Of a DNA stretch of 64,000 bases, positions 1 to 8,248 are shown one piece after another. Position 1 is the first letter of the stretch, and each line of letters begins with the position of its first letter. The notes under the pieces are model-generated. The model was not told the origin of the DNA. It saw only the letters and a list, made by a program, of their open reading frames with translations, and did no database searches. A program made the position numbers and the translations under genes. The DNA comes from a virus, in the IMG/VR virus record IMGVR_UViG_3300049740_003016, positions 62,001 to 126,000 of that record; one strand, written 5' to 3'.

Positions 1-3
1 AAA

Positions 4-2175
4 ATGGCTACACTACAACACAGATCAGCATTTAATTTAAGAGGAAGTCTTCCATTGGGAGGAAGTGCAGTTCAGTCAACAGACTCTGGATGTGACGCAG
101 AAGTTTTGGAAAACATACACGAACAAGTTCGTAAGGCTGCAAACGACTACACATGGGAAGCAAATCGCATAGCAATAAAAGCAAAACTAAAATATACCTG
201 CCCAAAAGTAGGAGATGCTGTAAGATGGGACCCGTCTATAAACGGATATAACTTATCATATGCTATGTTTGACACAAACAATCCGTTTGACCAAGAACAT
301 CTAGTTGAAGTGGTTGGTGTTGTTGAATCAGTCACAACAGACTGTACAGGTGACGGAGTTGACTTTACCGATGATGAAACAGAAACAAATGCGGTAATTG
401 TATTAAGTGGTCAGATTTCGTTTGACTCTCTTCCAAATGAGTCGGCATTAAGTCCGGGTGTAGTTTATTATTTATGGGATAAAGGAAATCCTCAAAATCT
501 TGCACTTGGAAACAATGTGGTCAATGACACAAACGAACCGGTAATAAGTAAACCTTTATTTTTATCAACGGGAACTCACTCTGCGGTTGTTCTAACATAT
601 AGACCTCTCACAGGTTCACCAACTGGTGGAAAACCCCGTTCCGAGACATATGACATTGAAGTTAAGAACATTCCAAGTGGTTGGAGAGTTCGTGTAAAAA
701 ATACATCAGTTGTTTCGTCAAAGCACCCACTTGTAGTACAATTGGATTATGATAGAGCAATCGGTCCACGTGATAATCTTAACGGAAACGAAGTTTACTC
801 TATGTTTAAGCACATTGGAATCTTACATGATCAAGTTGTAGCAAGTACAACGGTTGATGAAAATGGCATGACAACATTATTAAACGAAATCACATTTGAT
901 GTAGATATTAATTCGGAGTTTGGTATAAGTGGTGGAATTGCAGGTAATGCAGAAAATGGAGTAAACGGAGTTGGTCGTTTAACGGTTTCTTTGAAATCTA
1001 ACACAACAGGATCAATGAGCACAAGTGCGTTGGCATCACTCATATCAATGCAGACTACACCGAGATATATTCGCAAACCATCTGTTAAAATTTCAACAAA
1101 GTGTAACGATACAAATGCACTCGGCAACATCACAACAAACGATCCAGACATCCGTGACTTAAAAGTCACACCTGACGGAACAACTCAAAATGATATTCAA
1201 GAGGGAATTGTTTATGAAATTGAACTTCTTGAGGCAGGTGGGAATTGGGTATACAACGGTGATGAAAATGCAAAGAATTATATTGAAATGTCAGAACCAC
1301 TTCACTTTGAAATTAGTAGTTCTGCACTAGAAAAACCGATTAGAAGTTCAATTGAACTGCACCATCCAGATAAAACAAACGGAAACGGTGCGGCGGTAGA
1401 AATAATACCAGTTAATGATTCTGGAAAGGGAGTAACCAAAAGTAAAGTTTTCCTCAAGTTTATAAATGCAGACGGAACGGACTTACACAAAAACCATTGG
1501 GCATATTCACTCGGAGTTGCGGGTCGTTCGTGTGACGATAAGATATGTTGCGATACTACCACACATATGAATATTGATGTAGAACGCATTGGTCTTACCA
1601 ATCCAGATGCTCCATTGAGTGACCTACTTGAAACCGATGATTCATACATGAACAACGTTGGTGGTGCGAGACTATACACACTCGACCCTGATAAAATACC
1701 TGCACTTACAAACTTTGCATCACCGAACACTCTCATTGCATCTTTCAAGAACACAAGAGAAGGAACGGTATTGTGCTACTCAGCAGATATTCAGTCCGGA
1801 AGTGAACCAAGGTTTATGGCAATTTACTTTAATGACGCAAAACGCACACCTTCACTTGACAGAACATCAAAGGCATATGACCCAAGATATGTTTGCATTG
1901 AAATTGGAGGTCAGGAAACATTACAAGACCAAGTGATGACCCTCACATTAAAACGTGATACGGACGATCAAGTATGTGTAGAATTTATTTTCGATGGTAG
2001 TGCTACTGGAAATCACTATACATTTGAAGAACTTTATGCTGAAGGAAAAATTAAGAGTTGGGGAAGCAAACTTGACAAACACAATTATTTTGGAGACACA
2101 GCTGTAAACGTTTCCACGGACGGTTCGTTCGGAAACGAGGACACAACCGCTGGTTCGGAGACAGATGAATACTAA
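4..2175 (+). CDS. Putative virion structural protein (723 aa)
   Basis: I do not recognise a named family. The protein is 723 residues, soluble, with no signal peptide or membrane segment. It is rich in Thr, Asn, Asp and Ser and looks like beta-rich phage tail or fibre proteins. A cysteine-containing segment lies near residues 510-525 (CDDKICC). The ATG sits at position 4, so its ribosome-binding region lies outside the window and a more upstream start cannot be excluded. Its stop overlaps the start of the downstream glycosyltransferase by 11 bp, so the two are probably co-translated. A fibre or decoration protein is a reasonable guess from composition and company; this is inference. Confidence 0.5.
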   Translation: MATLQHRSAFNLRGSLPLGGSAVQSTDSGCDAEVLENIHEQVRKAANDYTWEANRIAIKAKLKYTCPKVGDAVRWDPSINGYNLSYAMFDTNNPFDQEHLVEVVGVVESVTTDCTGDGVDFTDDETETNAVIVLSGQISFDSLPNESALSPGVVYYLWDKGNPQNLALGNNVVNDTNEPVISKPLFLSTGTHSAVVLTYRPLTGSPTGGKPRSETYDIEVKNIPSGWRVRVKNTSVVSSKHPLVVQLDYDRAIGPRDNLNGNEVYSMFKHIGILHDQVVASTTVDENGMTTLLNEITFDVDINSEFGISGGIAGNAENGVNGVGRLTVSLKSNTTGSMSTSALASLISMQTTPRYIRKPSVKISTKCNDTNALGNITTNDPDIRDLKVTPDGTTQNDIQEGIVYEIELLEAGGNWVYNGDENAKNYIEMSEPLHFEISSSALEKPIRSSIELHHPDKTNGNGAAVEIIPVNDSGKGVTKSKVFLKFINADGTDLHKNHWAYSLGVAGRSCDDKICCDTTTHMNIDVERIGLTNPDAPLSDLLETDDSYMNNVGGARLYTLDPDKIPALTNFASPNTLIASFKNTREGTVLCYSADIQSGSEPRFMAIYFNDAKRTPSLDRTSKAYDPRYVCIEIGGQETLQDQVMTLTLKRDTDDQVCVEFIFDGSATGNHYTFEELYAEGKIKSWGSKLDKHNYFGDTAVNVSTDGSFGNEDTTAGSETDEY

Positions 2176-3541
2176 TGAAGTAACAATTGTAGTACCTGTC
2201 TATAAACTGGGACCTTTGCGTTTTAATAATTTTTGCTTTTTAATTCGCAAATTAAACGAAGTTGGGTGTTCTGTAGTTGTAGTAGAACAAAACTCTGATA
2301 AAGCAGGAGCAGTTGAGCAAATATGTCTCGGTTACAACAATGTTAGTCATACAATAGCCTCGGTTGAGGGAAATGAAATCAACAAATCAATTTTAATTAA
2401 CACAGCATTTAAAAGAGTTTACACAGATTTTATGTGGATGGTTGATGGTGATTTCTATACTGACTTTTGTGAGGTTCTGTCCGGTGTGGACTCAAGTTCA
2501 GACTTTGTAGTTCCATTTAGTGATGTGTTGTTTTTAGATAAATCAGAAACAATTGACTTACAAACGCAAAATACAATATCACTTGATACAGAAAAAAAAT
2601 ATAAAACTAACAACCAAGAGGGAAAATTTTCGTTTATAGTAAGAAGTTCTACCTTTTCAAGTTGTGATGGTATGAACGAAAACTTTTTCGGGTGGGGATT
2701 TCAAGATTTAGATTTTGTAGAAAATCGTCTTACCGGTGAGGAAATTAAGTCAAGGGTTATGGTACAGGGGTATCATATGTTCCACCTCCCACAATCAAAA
2801 ACAAACATAGATGTTAATAAAAAACTTTATTTAAATTACAAAGAAGTTAGCATTAAAAATGTTGTAAAACAAAAACTTAAAGAGTATGTCGGTCATGCAA
2901 ATTCACTTGACCAAAGAAAGACAGATTTTTACACAAAAAAACTAAAATTAAAACCAGGATCGCAGGCAAGTGAACCTAATAAGAAAATAGTAAAAAAAGT
3001 AATTACAAAGTGGAAAAAACCAGAGTACGGAATTTTGTATTCTACAAACTCAAAAATATATTATCCTACAAACGATGTAATAACAATTAGAGATTCTTCG
3101 TTGGTTGAATATAAGAACATAAACGGTCATTTTTCTAAACTAAATGCGAACAGACATTATTTGTATTATTATTTTGAATATATTTGTCATGTTTATGGAA
3201 TGTTTAGTTCTGGTGATATTATTTTGTTTGCAAACGATGGATTTTGTAAAACAACCGAGCAGGTGAATAGTTTTTCAAATAAACTAAAACAAATAAAGCA
3301 AGGTGATGTGATAAATACACATAATGAAGAATTTATGTATTTATACAAAGAGCAAAATATAAAAGATGGAAATCTTATTAAAAAATATTCACCACAGGGG
3401 TGCTTTTTAATAAAGTCTGACCTTATTTTAAAAAAGAAATTTGATTACTACTATAATATCTACACACAACTTGAAAAAGCATCAGCAGACGATTTGGTGA
3501 AAAAGTCCCAAAATCTTTCTAGTTTTTTCCTTGACTATTAA
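2165..3541 (+). CDS. Family 2-type glycosyltransferase with C-terminal extension
   Basis: The first ~230 residues look like a GT-A glycosyltransferase. The N-terminal strand is TIVVPVY (7-13), a DxD-type metal/nucleotide-sugar motif VDGD lies at 93-96, and a GWGFQDLDF motif (about 176-184) matches the acceptor-side GWG(x)ED-type motif of galactosyltransferase-like GT2/GT7 enzymes. Such enzymes transfer a sugar from a nucleotide-sugar donor. The acceptor here is unknown and could be a virion protein, modified DNA or host surface glycan. Residues ~260-458 form a second, lysine- and tyrosine-rich region that I do not recognise. The start lies inside the preceding structural gene (11 bp overlap), which hints that it may act on that protein. 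Confidence 0.75.
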   Translation: MNTNEVTIVVPVYKLGPLRFNNFCFLIRKLNEVGCSVVVVEQNSDKAGAVEQICLGYNNVSHTIASVEGNEINKSILINTAFKRVYTDFMWMVDGDFYTDFCEVLSGVDSSSDFVVPFSDVLFLDKSETIDLQTQNTISLDTEKKYKTNNQEGKFSFIVRSSTFSSCDGMNENFFGWGFQDLDFVENRLTGEEIKSRVMVQGYHMFHLPQSKTNIDVNKKLYLNYKEVSIKNVVKQKLKEYVGHANSLDQRKTDFYTKKLKLKPGSQASEPNKKIVKKVITKWKKPEYGILYSTNSKIYYPTNDVITIRDSSLVEYKNINGHFSKLNANRHYLYYYFEYICHVYGMFSSGDIILFANDGFCKTTEQVNSFSNKLKQIKQGDVINTHNEEFMYLYKEQNIKDGNLIKKYSPQGCFLIKSDLILKKKFDYYYNIYTQLEKASADDLVKKSQNLSSFFLDY

Positions 3542-3559
3542 AAAAAGTCTTAGTAATAT
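3531..3559 (+). promoter_or_regulatory. Sigma70-like promoter for HD-domain gene
   Basis: TTGACT (3531-3536), 17 bp spacer, TAATAT (3554-3559). The -35 lies in the end of the glycosyltransferase gene. Only 9 nt separate the -10 from the ATG at 3569, so a normal start site would place the ATG at about +4. Confidence 0.6.
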
Positions 3560-3568
3560 AGATTCTGT

Positions 3569-4237
3569 ATGAAAAATTATACCGAATCTGAATTAGAAGA
3601 AAACTATAAGGCATTTTTAAAGTTTATAGAAGATACCTTTGAAGGTGAACGACAAGAAAAGTTGTTATATATGTACGGAACAGACGATGGTTGTCTTGGG
3701 TTGCGGGCATTAATTGCACCTGCAAGTGGAACAATACATTACCATAATTGCTATGATGGTGGTTATATTGATCATGTTATGAATGTGTGTAAAGCAGCCA
3801 TGGGTCAGAAAGTTCTACTTCAGAGTTTAGGTGCGAGAATTGATTTTACTGATGATGAATTGATGTTTTCTGCTCTTAATCACGATCTTGGAAAATTAGG
3901 ATCACTTGACGGTGAACAATATCAACGTAACGATAGTGAGTGGCACGTCAAAAATCAAGGTAAGGTTTATAAAATGAACACAGACTTACACTGGATGGGT
4001 GTGACAGACAGAAGTTTATTTCTATTACAACACTTTGAAATAAAGTATAATCAAAAAGAGTGTTTAGCAATCAAACTATCAGACGGAATGTATGATGATG
4101 CTAATATTGACTATCTAAAATCATTTAATCCTGGCAATGGTCTTAAAACAGAACTTCCACGGGTTGTTCACTGGGCAGATCATATGTCGTGTGTTTTAGA
4201 GAAATCACTAACAGACCAAAACTTTAAGTTTGAATAA
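3569..4237 (+). CDS. HD-domain phosphohydrolase
   Basis: A 222-residue protein with the metal-binding pattern of the HD superfamily: H69 (YIDHV), H105-D106 (NHDLGK), H155 (LLQHFEI) and D204 (WADHM). Enzymes of this superfamily hydrolyse phosphoester bonds in nucleotides or nucleic acids using bound divalent metals. The substrate cannot be inferred. The start follows a sigma70-type promoter with almost no leader and no Shine-Dalgarno site, which suggests early expression. It is followed by the hsp20 promoter region. A nucleotide-pool or signalling-nucleotide role is plausible but unproven. Confidence 0.8.
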   Translation: MKNYTESELEENYKAFLKFIEDTFEGERQEKLLYMYGTDDGCLGLRALIAPASGTIHYHNCYDGGYIDHVMNVCKAAMGQKVLLQSLGARIDFTDDELMFSALNHDLGKLGSLDGEQYQRNDSEWHVKNQGKVYKMNTDLHWMGVTDRSLFLLQHFEIKYNQKECLAIKLSDGMYDDANIDYLKSFNPGNGLKTELPRVVHWADHMSCVLEKSLTDQNFKFE

Positions 4238-4243
4238 AAAAAT

Positions 4244-4275
4244 TTGACATTATTATACTTTTTTAGTATATTTAT
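4244..4275 (+). promoter_or_regulatory. Strong sigma70-like promoter for hsp20, overlapping TATATTTAT element
   Basis: TTGACA (4244-4249), 17 bp spacer, TATATT (4267-4272). The -10 is also the beginning of a TATATTTAT element (4267-4275) like those before late genes in this window. Expected transcription start is near 4279, leaving a ~77 nt leader. Confidence 0.65.
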
Positions 4276-4281
4276 TTTATA

Positions 4282-4330
4282 GAGTAATGCTCAAATGAGG
4301 TTACTCGGCGGATGCCCAAATCGGGATTCG
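4282..4330 (+). promoter_or_regulatory. Two tandem hairpins in the hsp20 5' leader
   Basis: Hairpin 1 (4282-4306): stem GAGTAA/TTACTC, small internal loop, stem CTC/GAG, loop AAAT. Hairpin 2 (4309-4330): stem CGGAT/ATTCG with one G-T pair, a 1x1 mismatch, then CC/GG closing a CAAATC loop. Both loops present AAAT. They are followed by an AAAAGGAAAA ribosome-binding site and the ATG at 4356. A cis-acting RNA element such as a thermometer or stability element is possible; folding was judged by eye only. Confidence 0.45.
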
Positions 4331-4355
4331 TAACTATAATAAAAGGAAAAATAAA

Positions 4356-4850
4356 ATGAAAAAGTTCGGATATAAGTCCAACGGAACAGGACTTGATAAA
4401 CACGTTCCAAATTTAAGAGACGAATTTTTAACACCATTCGACTCAATTTTTGACAAAGTAGTCAATCAAGCATTTCCAAACTTCGGACAGGAATTCGGAG
4501 TAAATTTTTTTGGAAATAGTTCGTACCCACGGGTGAATGTAGCAGACACAAAAAACGATGTAAGAATTGAAGCAGAAATTGCAGGTCTTTCACGTGATGA
4601 TGTTTCTGTTGAATACGAAGACGGTCTTCTTATCATTTCGGGTGAAAAGAAAACTGAAATTGAGGATCCAGAAGTAAAGTATGTTTACAAGGAACTAAAA
4701 AGGTCTTCCTTTAAACGATCATTCAAAGTCGATGACGCAACACTTGAGGTTGATAAAATATCAGCAAAGTTTGACAATGGCATTCTAAATGTTACTATTC
4801 CAAAAAAAGAAGTAATTGAAACAAAAGCAAAGAAGGTTAAAATTCTCTGA
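4356..4850 (+). CDS. hsp20: Small heat-shock protein (Hsp20 / alpha-crystallin family)
   Basis: A 164-residue protein with an alpha-crystallin domain at roughly residues 60-152. Family hallmarks are EAEIAGLSRDDV, GLLIISGEK and the consensus A-x(3)-NG-[IV]-L-x-[VI] seen as AKFDNGILNVTIPK. Small heat-shock proteins are ATP-independent holdase chaperones forming oligomers through a C-terminal tail; the tail here ends VKIL. Hsp20 genes are known in T4-like cyanophages, where they are thought to help virion assembly or protect proteins during infection. The gene is a single-gene transcription unit: strong promoter, structured leader and GGA-type ribosome-binding site upstream, strong terminator downstream. 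Confidence 0.93.
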   Translation: MKKFGYKSNGTGLDKHVPNLRDEFLTPFDSIFDKVVNQAFPNFGQEFGVNFFGNSSYPRVNVADTKNDVRIEAEIAGLSRDDVSVEYEDGLLIISGEKKTEIEDPEVKYVYKELKRSSFKRSFKVDDATLEVDKISAKFDNGILNVTIPKKEVIETKAKKVKIL

Positions 4851-4874
4851 AATAGAATAATATAAACTTAACTT

Positions 4875-4905
4875 AAAGAGGGTAAACAAAATTTACCCTC
4901 TTTTT
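4875..4905 (+). terminator. Rho-independent terminator after hsp20
   Basis: Perfect 12 bp stem AAAGAGGGTAAA (4875-4886) / 4892-4903, 5 nt loop, then a T run to 4907. Confidence 0.9.
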
Positions 4906-4917
4906 TTATAATTATAT

Positions 4918-4926
4918 TATATTTAT
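4918..4926 (+). promoter_or_regulatory. TATATTTAT late-promoter-like element
   Basis: TATATTTAT lies between the hsp20 terminator and the membrane-protein gene. It matches the element found before other late genes in this window. The leader that follows carries a strong AAGGAG site (4956-4961). Confidence 0.5.
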
Positions 4927-4973
4927 ACATATTAGATTTATGAGTAAAATTAAAGAAGGAGATATGTATTAAT

Positions 4974-6715
4974 ATGAGAGTATTTACTGCTATCATAGGA
5001 GGACTTGCACTTGCGGTGGCAGGAACAGCTGCTTTCTTTTCGGTGCGTGGTATTGGATTATTATTTGCAGGTGCGGCCATTGCAGCCATGGTTATGGCGG
5101 GAGTTCTTGAAGCAGGAAAACTTGCAATGACTTCTTTTTTGTATCGTTATTGGGAAAGAATTCCAAGAATGTTAAAATGGTATTGTACAATTGCAGTTGT
5201 CGTTTTGATCGGAATTACCTCGTTGGGTATTTATGGATTTTTAAGTGATGCTTATGATGACACACGATCAAGAGTGGAAATGCATGAAAATAACATAGAA
5301 ACACTTAACAAAGAAATAGTAGTTATCGAAACAGAGATTGAAACACTTAAAAATACAGATGTTACGGTAGAAGATAAAAAAACCGAAACAATAGCTGGGT
5401 TTCAAAAGATATATGATGATTTTGTAGCAGATGGAAGAAAACGACAAGAAGCACTTGCTAATAGAAACAAAACTGACACAGAAGCAAGAGGTCTTCGTAG
5501 ACAACAATTAATGGATCGTCTTGCGGTATTGGATAAATCTAAAAGTGAATTAGAATCAAAAGGTGGTGGGTTATTTAGTAACAACAAAAAGAAAATAGAA
5601 GAATTAAGAGTAGCACAGCAACCTGAAAGAGATTCCATCGCAACATCATTGTCAGCAATAACAGAAGAAGAAACTTCCGCAACAAAATCATATAATGATG
5701 CTCTTGCAAAGATTGATGATCAGATTTCAAGTGAATACGACAAATTTGTGGAAAAAGTAAATGGTCTTCGTGACACAACAAACGATTTGGATAATGTGAC
5801 TATTATAGAAGACAAATACGACAAAATAAAAGAAAACCAAGCAGAGATACTTAAGGAAAAAGAAGGAATTCGTGCAACTGATATTGGTAGTTTTCGTTTT
5901 ATTGCAGAATCATTTGGAATGCCAGTAGACCAAGTTGTAAAGTGGTTTATTATTGTAATTGTTTTGGTGTTTGATCCTGTCGCAGTTGCACTTGTGTTGG
6001 CATACAACATTATGGTAGGTGGAAAAATGACTCTCGGAGAAGAGTTACCGAAAAAAAAAATTGGATAGATAATTTACCATTTGCCGATAAATTTCAAGAA
6101 GAAGGTGATTTCATAGAAGAAGTAGTTGAAGATGCTCCAACTCCAACTCCGTCACCTACACCAACTCCAACTGAAACACCAACCCCAACCCCAACTCCGT
6201 CACCTACACCAACCCCAACTCCGTCACCTATACCAACTCCAACTCCAACCGAAACACCAACCCCAACTCCGTCACCGACTCCAACTCCAACTCCGTCACC
6301 TATACCAACTCCAACTCCAACCGAAACACCAACCCCAACTCCGTCACCGACTCCAACTCCAACTCCGTCACCTACACCGACTCCAACTCCAACTGAAACA
6401 CCAACTCCAACTCCGTCACCTACACCGACTCCAACTCCAACTGAAACACCAACTCCAACTCCGTCACCCACACCGACTCCAAGTCAACAATTGGTTCGCA
6501 GACCAGCAAACTCGGTTGTTCGTAATGATGATAATGTGATTTCAACACCAATGTACGACACAGAAGAACAAAACAACAAAGGACCTTATTATGTACCTTG
6601 GAAGAAGACATCAATGGAAGCACATGATAAATATTTTGCAAAAAAAATATATAAAAATAAAAAATATTTACCGGATAGTACACTAGGAAATGTACCAACA
6701 GACGAAGAATCCTAA
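4974..6715 (+). CDS. Membrane/coiled-coil protein with Pro-Thr tail, expressed by -1 frameshift
   Basis: The zero frame (4974-6068) encodes 364 residues: hydrophobic segments at about 4-22, 27-48 and 69-90, a long charged coiled coil (~95-300) and a last membrane segment (~325-348), ending at TAG 6066. Ten A residues (6051-6060) lie just before that stop. A -1 slip there reads on without a stop to TAA at 6713, adding ~218 residues: a short acidic stretch, ~115 residues of Pro-Thr repeat and a polar C-terminal region. The full product is ~580 residues. The start has AAGGAG 12 nt upstream. The architecture suggests an envelope-anchored protein with a rigid extended arm; its function is unknown. 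A homopolymer sequencing error is the alternative to real frameshifting. Confidence 0.7.
6036..6060 (+). promoter_or_regulatory. Candidate programmed -1 ribosomal frameshift site
   Basis: A slippery A-AAA-AAA heptamer in zero-frame phase (6053-6059, inside ten A residues) is preceded 8-13 nt upstream by a Shine-Dalgarno-like GGAGAAGAG (6036-6044). This is the same arrangement as the E. coli dnaX frameshift signal. The zero-frame stop follows 6 nt downstream and the -1 frame is open for 218 codons. Confidence 0.65.
6137..6481 (+). repeat. Pro-Thr tandem repeat (coding)
   Basis: 115 codons of alternating Pro and Thr/Ser/Ile with five ETP interruptions, roughly [16 protein letters not shown] units. 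At DNA level it is an imperfect tandem repeat of CCAACT-type hexamers. The -1 frame is the only + strand frame with sensible composition. Other frames and the reverse strand give Leu-Gln or Gly-Val shadows. Confidence 0.9.
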
Positions 6716-6729
6716 TTTTAGTTTGGGGT

Positions 6730-6738
6730 TATATTTAT
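6730..6738 (+). promoter_or_regulatory. TATATTTAT element upstream of small membrane protein
   Basis: TATATTTAT in the 65 nt gap before the gene at 6781, 15 bp upstream of a sigma70-like -35. It may give late expression of the membrane protein/gp55 pair. Confidence 0.35.
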
Positions 6739-6745
6739 TAAACAC

Positions 6746-6775
6746 TTGACTTTTCCTATTATTTTGTATTAAACT
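6746..6775 (+). promoter_or_regulatory. Sigma70-like promoter for membrane protein and gp55 genes
   Basis: TTGACT (6746-6751), 18 bp spacer, TAAACT (6770-6775). The ATG at 6781 begins 6 nt after the -10, i.e. at about +1. Confidence 0.45.
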
Positions 6776-6780
6776 TAGGT

Positions 6781-7044
6781 ATGTATATAAATATTTATTT
6801 AATAATTTTGGTAGTGATAGTGTCCACTATATTGTTATATACAATATTCAATCTATATAGAAAAAATTATATATATGAAAATTGGATTTTTGAAACAAAC
6901 GATTCTCTGAAAGATATACTCGATAAATGGCGAGTGATAGACTCTAAACAAATGTTTGAAAAGGATGATGAAGTCGGAGTGGTTTATGAAGACATAGACG
7001 AACTTATCAAAGAAATAGAAACAAGGACAACCTATAATGGCTAA
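6781..7044 (+). CDS. Small single-pass membrane protein
   Basis: An 87-residue protein with one hydrophobic segment (residues ~3-26) followed by a charged, mostly helical cytoplasmic-type tail. I do not recognise a family. The start codon has no Shine-Dalgarno site and sits at about +1 of a sigma70-like promoter. The stop overlaps the start of the gp55-like sigma gene by 8 bp, so both are on one transcript. It could tether a partner to the membrane; this is speculation. Confidence 0.65.
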   Translation: MYINIYLIILVVIVSTILLYTIFNLYRKNYIYENWIFETNDSLKDILDKWRVIDSKQMFEKDDEVGVVYEDIDELIKEIETRTTYNG

Positions 7045-7789
7045 TGAGAAAACAGAAAACACCACAAAAAAAGTAGTAAAACGAAGAAGACGAAAAAAAG
7101 GAAAAAGTAATATATACTTCTCACAAGAAACAGAAGATGCAATAGTTGAATATAATGCTTCGGATGATGAAAAAGAAAGAAATGACATCTATAACGACAG
7201 AATAAGATACGCATTTGAAAAATTAGCCGAAAATATTTTAAATACATTTAAGTTCTCTTACTTTCAATGCAGCCATGAAGAAGTACAACAAGAAGTTGTA
7301 AGCAACCTTGTAAGTAATATACACAAATACAAACAAGGAAACGGAAAGGCCTTCTCCTATTTTAGTATCATTGCAAAAAACTTTTTGATTTTATATAACA
7401 ACGGGAATTACAAAAAATTTAAAAGACACATGAGTGTTGATGACGATGAGATTGTGTATGAACGAAAAGAACTTACAGTAAATCCTCGTAATGAAACAAA
7501 AAGGAAAGAGGTGAATGAGTTCATTGGTTTAATGATTAATTATTATGACGCAAACCTTGAGAAGATGTTTAAGAAACCACAGGAATTAAAAATTGCGGCT
7601 GCGGTAGTAGAAATATTTAGAAGATGTGACTCAATTGAAAACTTTAATAAGAAAGCCATATATTTGTATATACGGGAGATGACTGATTGCAAAACTCAAA
7701 ATATTACAAAAGTTGTAAACAAAATGAGAGATGTGCAGACAAACATTACTAGATCGTATATAGAAAATGGGTATATTGACACTAACTAA
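7037..7789 (+). CDS. 55: T4 gp55-like late sigma factor
   Basis: The 250-residue protein has a basic N-terminus (KRRRRKKGK) and a middle region matching sigma-family gp55 proteins of T4-like phages: DIYNDRIRYAFEKLAENIL, CSHEEVQQEVVSNLV and a conserved AFSYFSIIAKNFL segment, corresponding to the core-RNA-polymerase and -10-binding helices of a reduced sigma factor. In T4, gp55 directs host RNA polymerase to late promoters with the octamer TATAAATA and no -35. Here the recurring TATATTTAT element is the likely target. T4 gp55 is shorter (185 aa); the extra length lies in the N- and C-terminal extensions. Confidence 0.82.
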   Translation: MANEKTENTTKKVVKRRRRKKGKSNIYFSQETEDAIVEYNASDDEKERNDIYNDRIRYAFEKLAENILNTFKFSYFQCSHEEVQQEVVSNLVSNIHKYKQGNGKAFSYFSIIAKNFLILYNNGNYKKFKRHMSVDDDEIVYERKELTVNPRNETKRKEVNEFIGLMINYYDANLEKMFKKPQELKIAAAVVEIFRRCDSIENFNKKAIYLYIREMTDCKTQNITKVVNKMRDVQTNITRSYIENGYIDTN

Positions 7790-7811
7790 TTATACAAAAA
7801 ATATATACATC

Positions 7812-7820
7812 TATATTTAT
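7812..7820 (+). promoter_or_regulatory. TATATTTAT late-promoter-like element
   Basis: TATATTTAT followed by a second ATTTAT and then the ATG at 7828, 7 nt after the element. There is no Shine-Dalgarno site. Confidence 0.5.
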
Positions 7821-7827
7821 ATTTATT

Positions 7828-8247
7828 ATGGATTCGGATGTAGAAATTTTTAAAGGAAAAACATTTTCATCTCTTGTCAAAGACATTTATTTTAACTCTA
7901 GTCATAAAAAGGAGCAAATAAATCAATTGATAAAAGATTTACGTGAAATGGTAAAGGACATTGGGTCGGCTACGGTTATAGCACCCATGATAAAAGATTA
8001 TATTGATGTTGGGATTAAGAACGATGATCAGTTGGTTAAATTATCTGCGGTGTTACAAAGATTTATAGCAGGTACATCAGCAGGAGATATAGACGGTGGT
8101 TCGGGTGGAATATTGTCAGATGAGGAAAAAGAACAACTATTGAGTAGTGTTAAAAAAGAAATTGATGAACTTGAAAAAAATAATAATTTAGTAGAAAACA
8201 AAATAGACAATGCAGAGCAACTAAAGAAAAAAATAGTTGAGTCTTAA
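7828..8247 (+). CDS. Small helical protein preceding the baseplate hub gene
   Basis: A 139-residue helical protein with a Gly/Ser-rich break (GDIDGGSGG, about residues 90-98) and a C-terminal coiled coil (~105-139). No family is recognised. It is the first gene of the baseplate cluster, with its own late-type element immediately upstream and no Shine-Dalgarno site. The next gene starts 1 nt after its stop. A baseplate assembly or structural accessory role is inferred from position only. Confidence 0.55.
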   Translation: MDSDVEIFKGKTFSSLVKDIYFNSSHKKEQINQLIKDLREMVKDIGSATVIAPMIKDYIDVGIKNDDQLVKLSAVLQRFIAGTSAGDIDGGSGGILSDEEKEQLLSSVKKEIDELEKNNNLVENKIDNAEQLKKKIVES

Positions 8248-8248
8248 A

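Noticed and set aside
1302-1754. 150-codon reverse-strand frame in the first structural gene
   Set aside because: No ribosome-binding site or promoter, fully inside a well-formed + strand gene.
4307-4345. tRNA-like or tmRNA-like RNA in the hsp20 leader
   Set aside because: Two hairpins are present but no acceptor stem, anticodon arm or GTTCRA-type T-loop could be found.
4940-4972. Ten-codon frame before the membrane-protein gene as a leader peptide
   Set aside because: No own ribosome-binding site, no attenuator-like structure; the AAGGAG inside it serves the gene at 4974.
6094-6471. Long reverse-strand reading frame coding for Gly-Val/Asp repeats across the Pro-Thr repeat
   Set aside because: It is the complement of the Pro-Thr repeat, has no promoter or ribosome-binding site, and all other supported genes are on the + strand. 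The forward Leu-Gln-rich frame at 6126 is rejected for the same reason.
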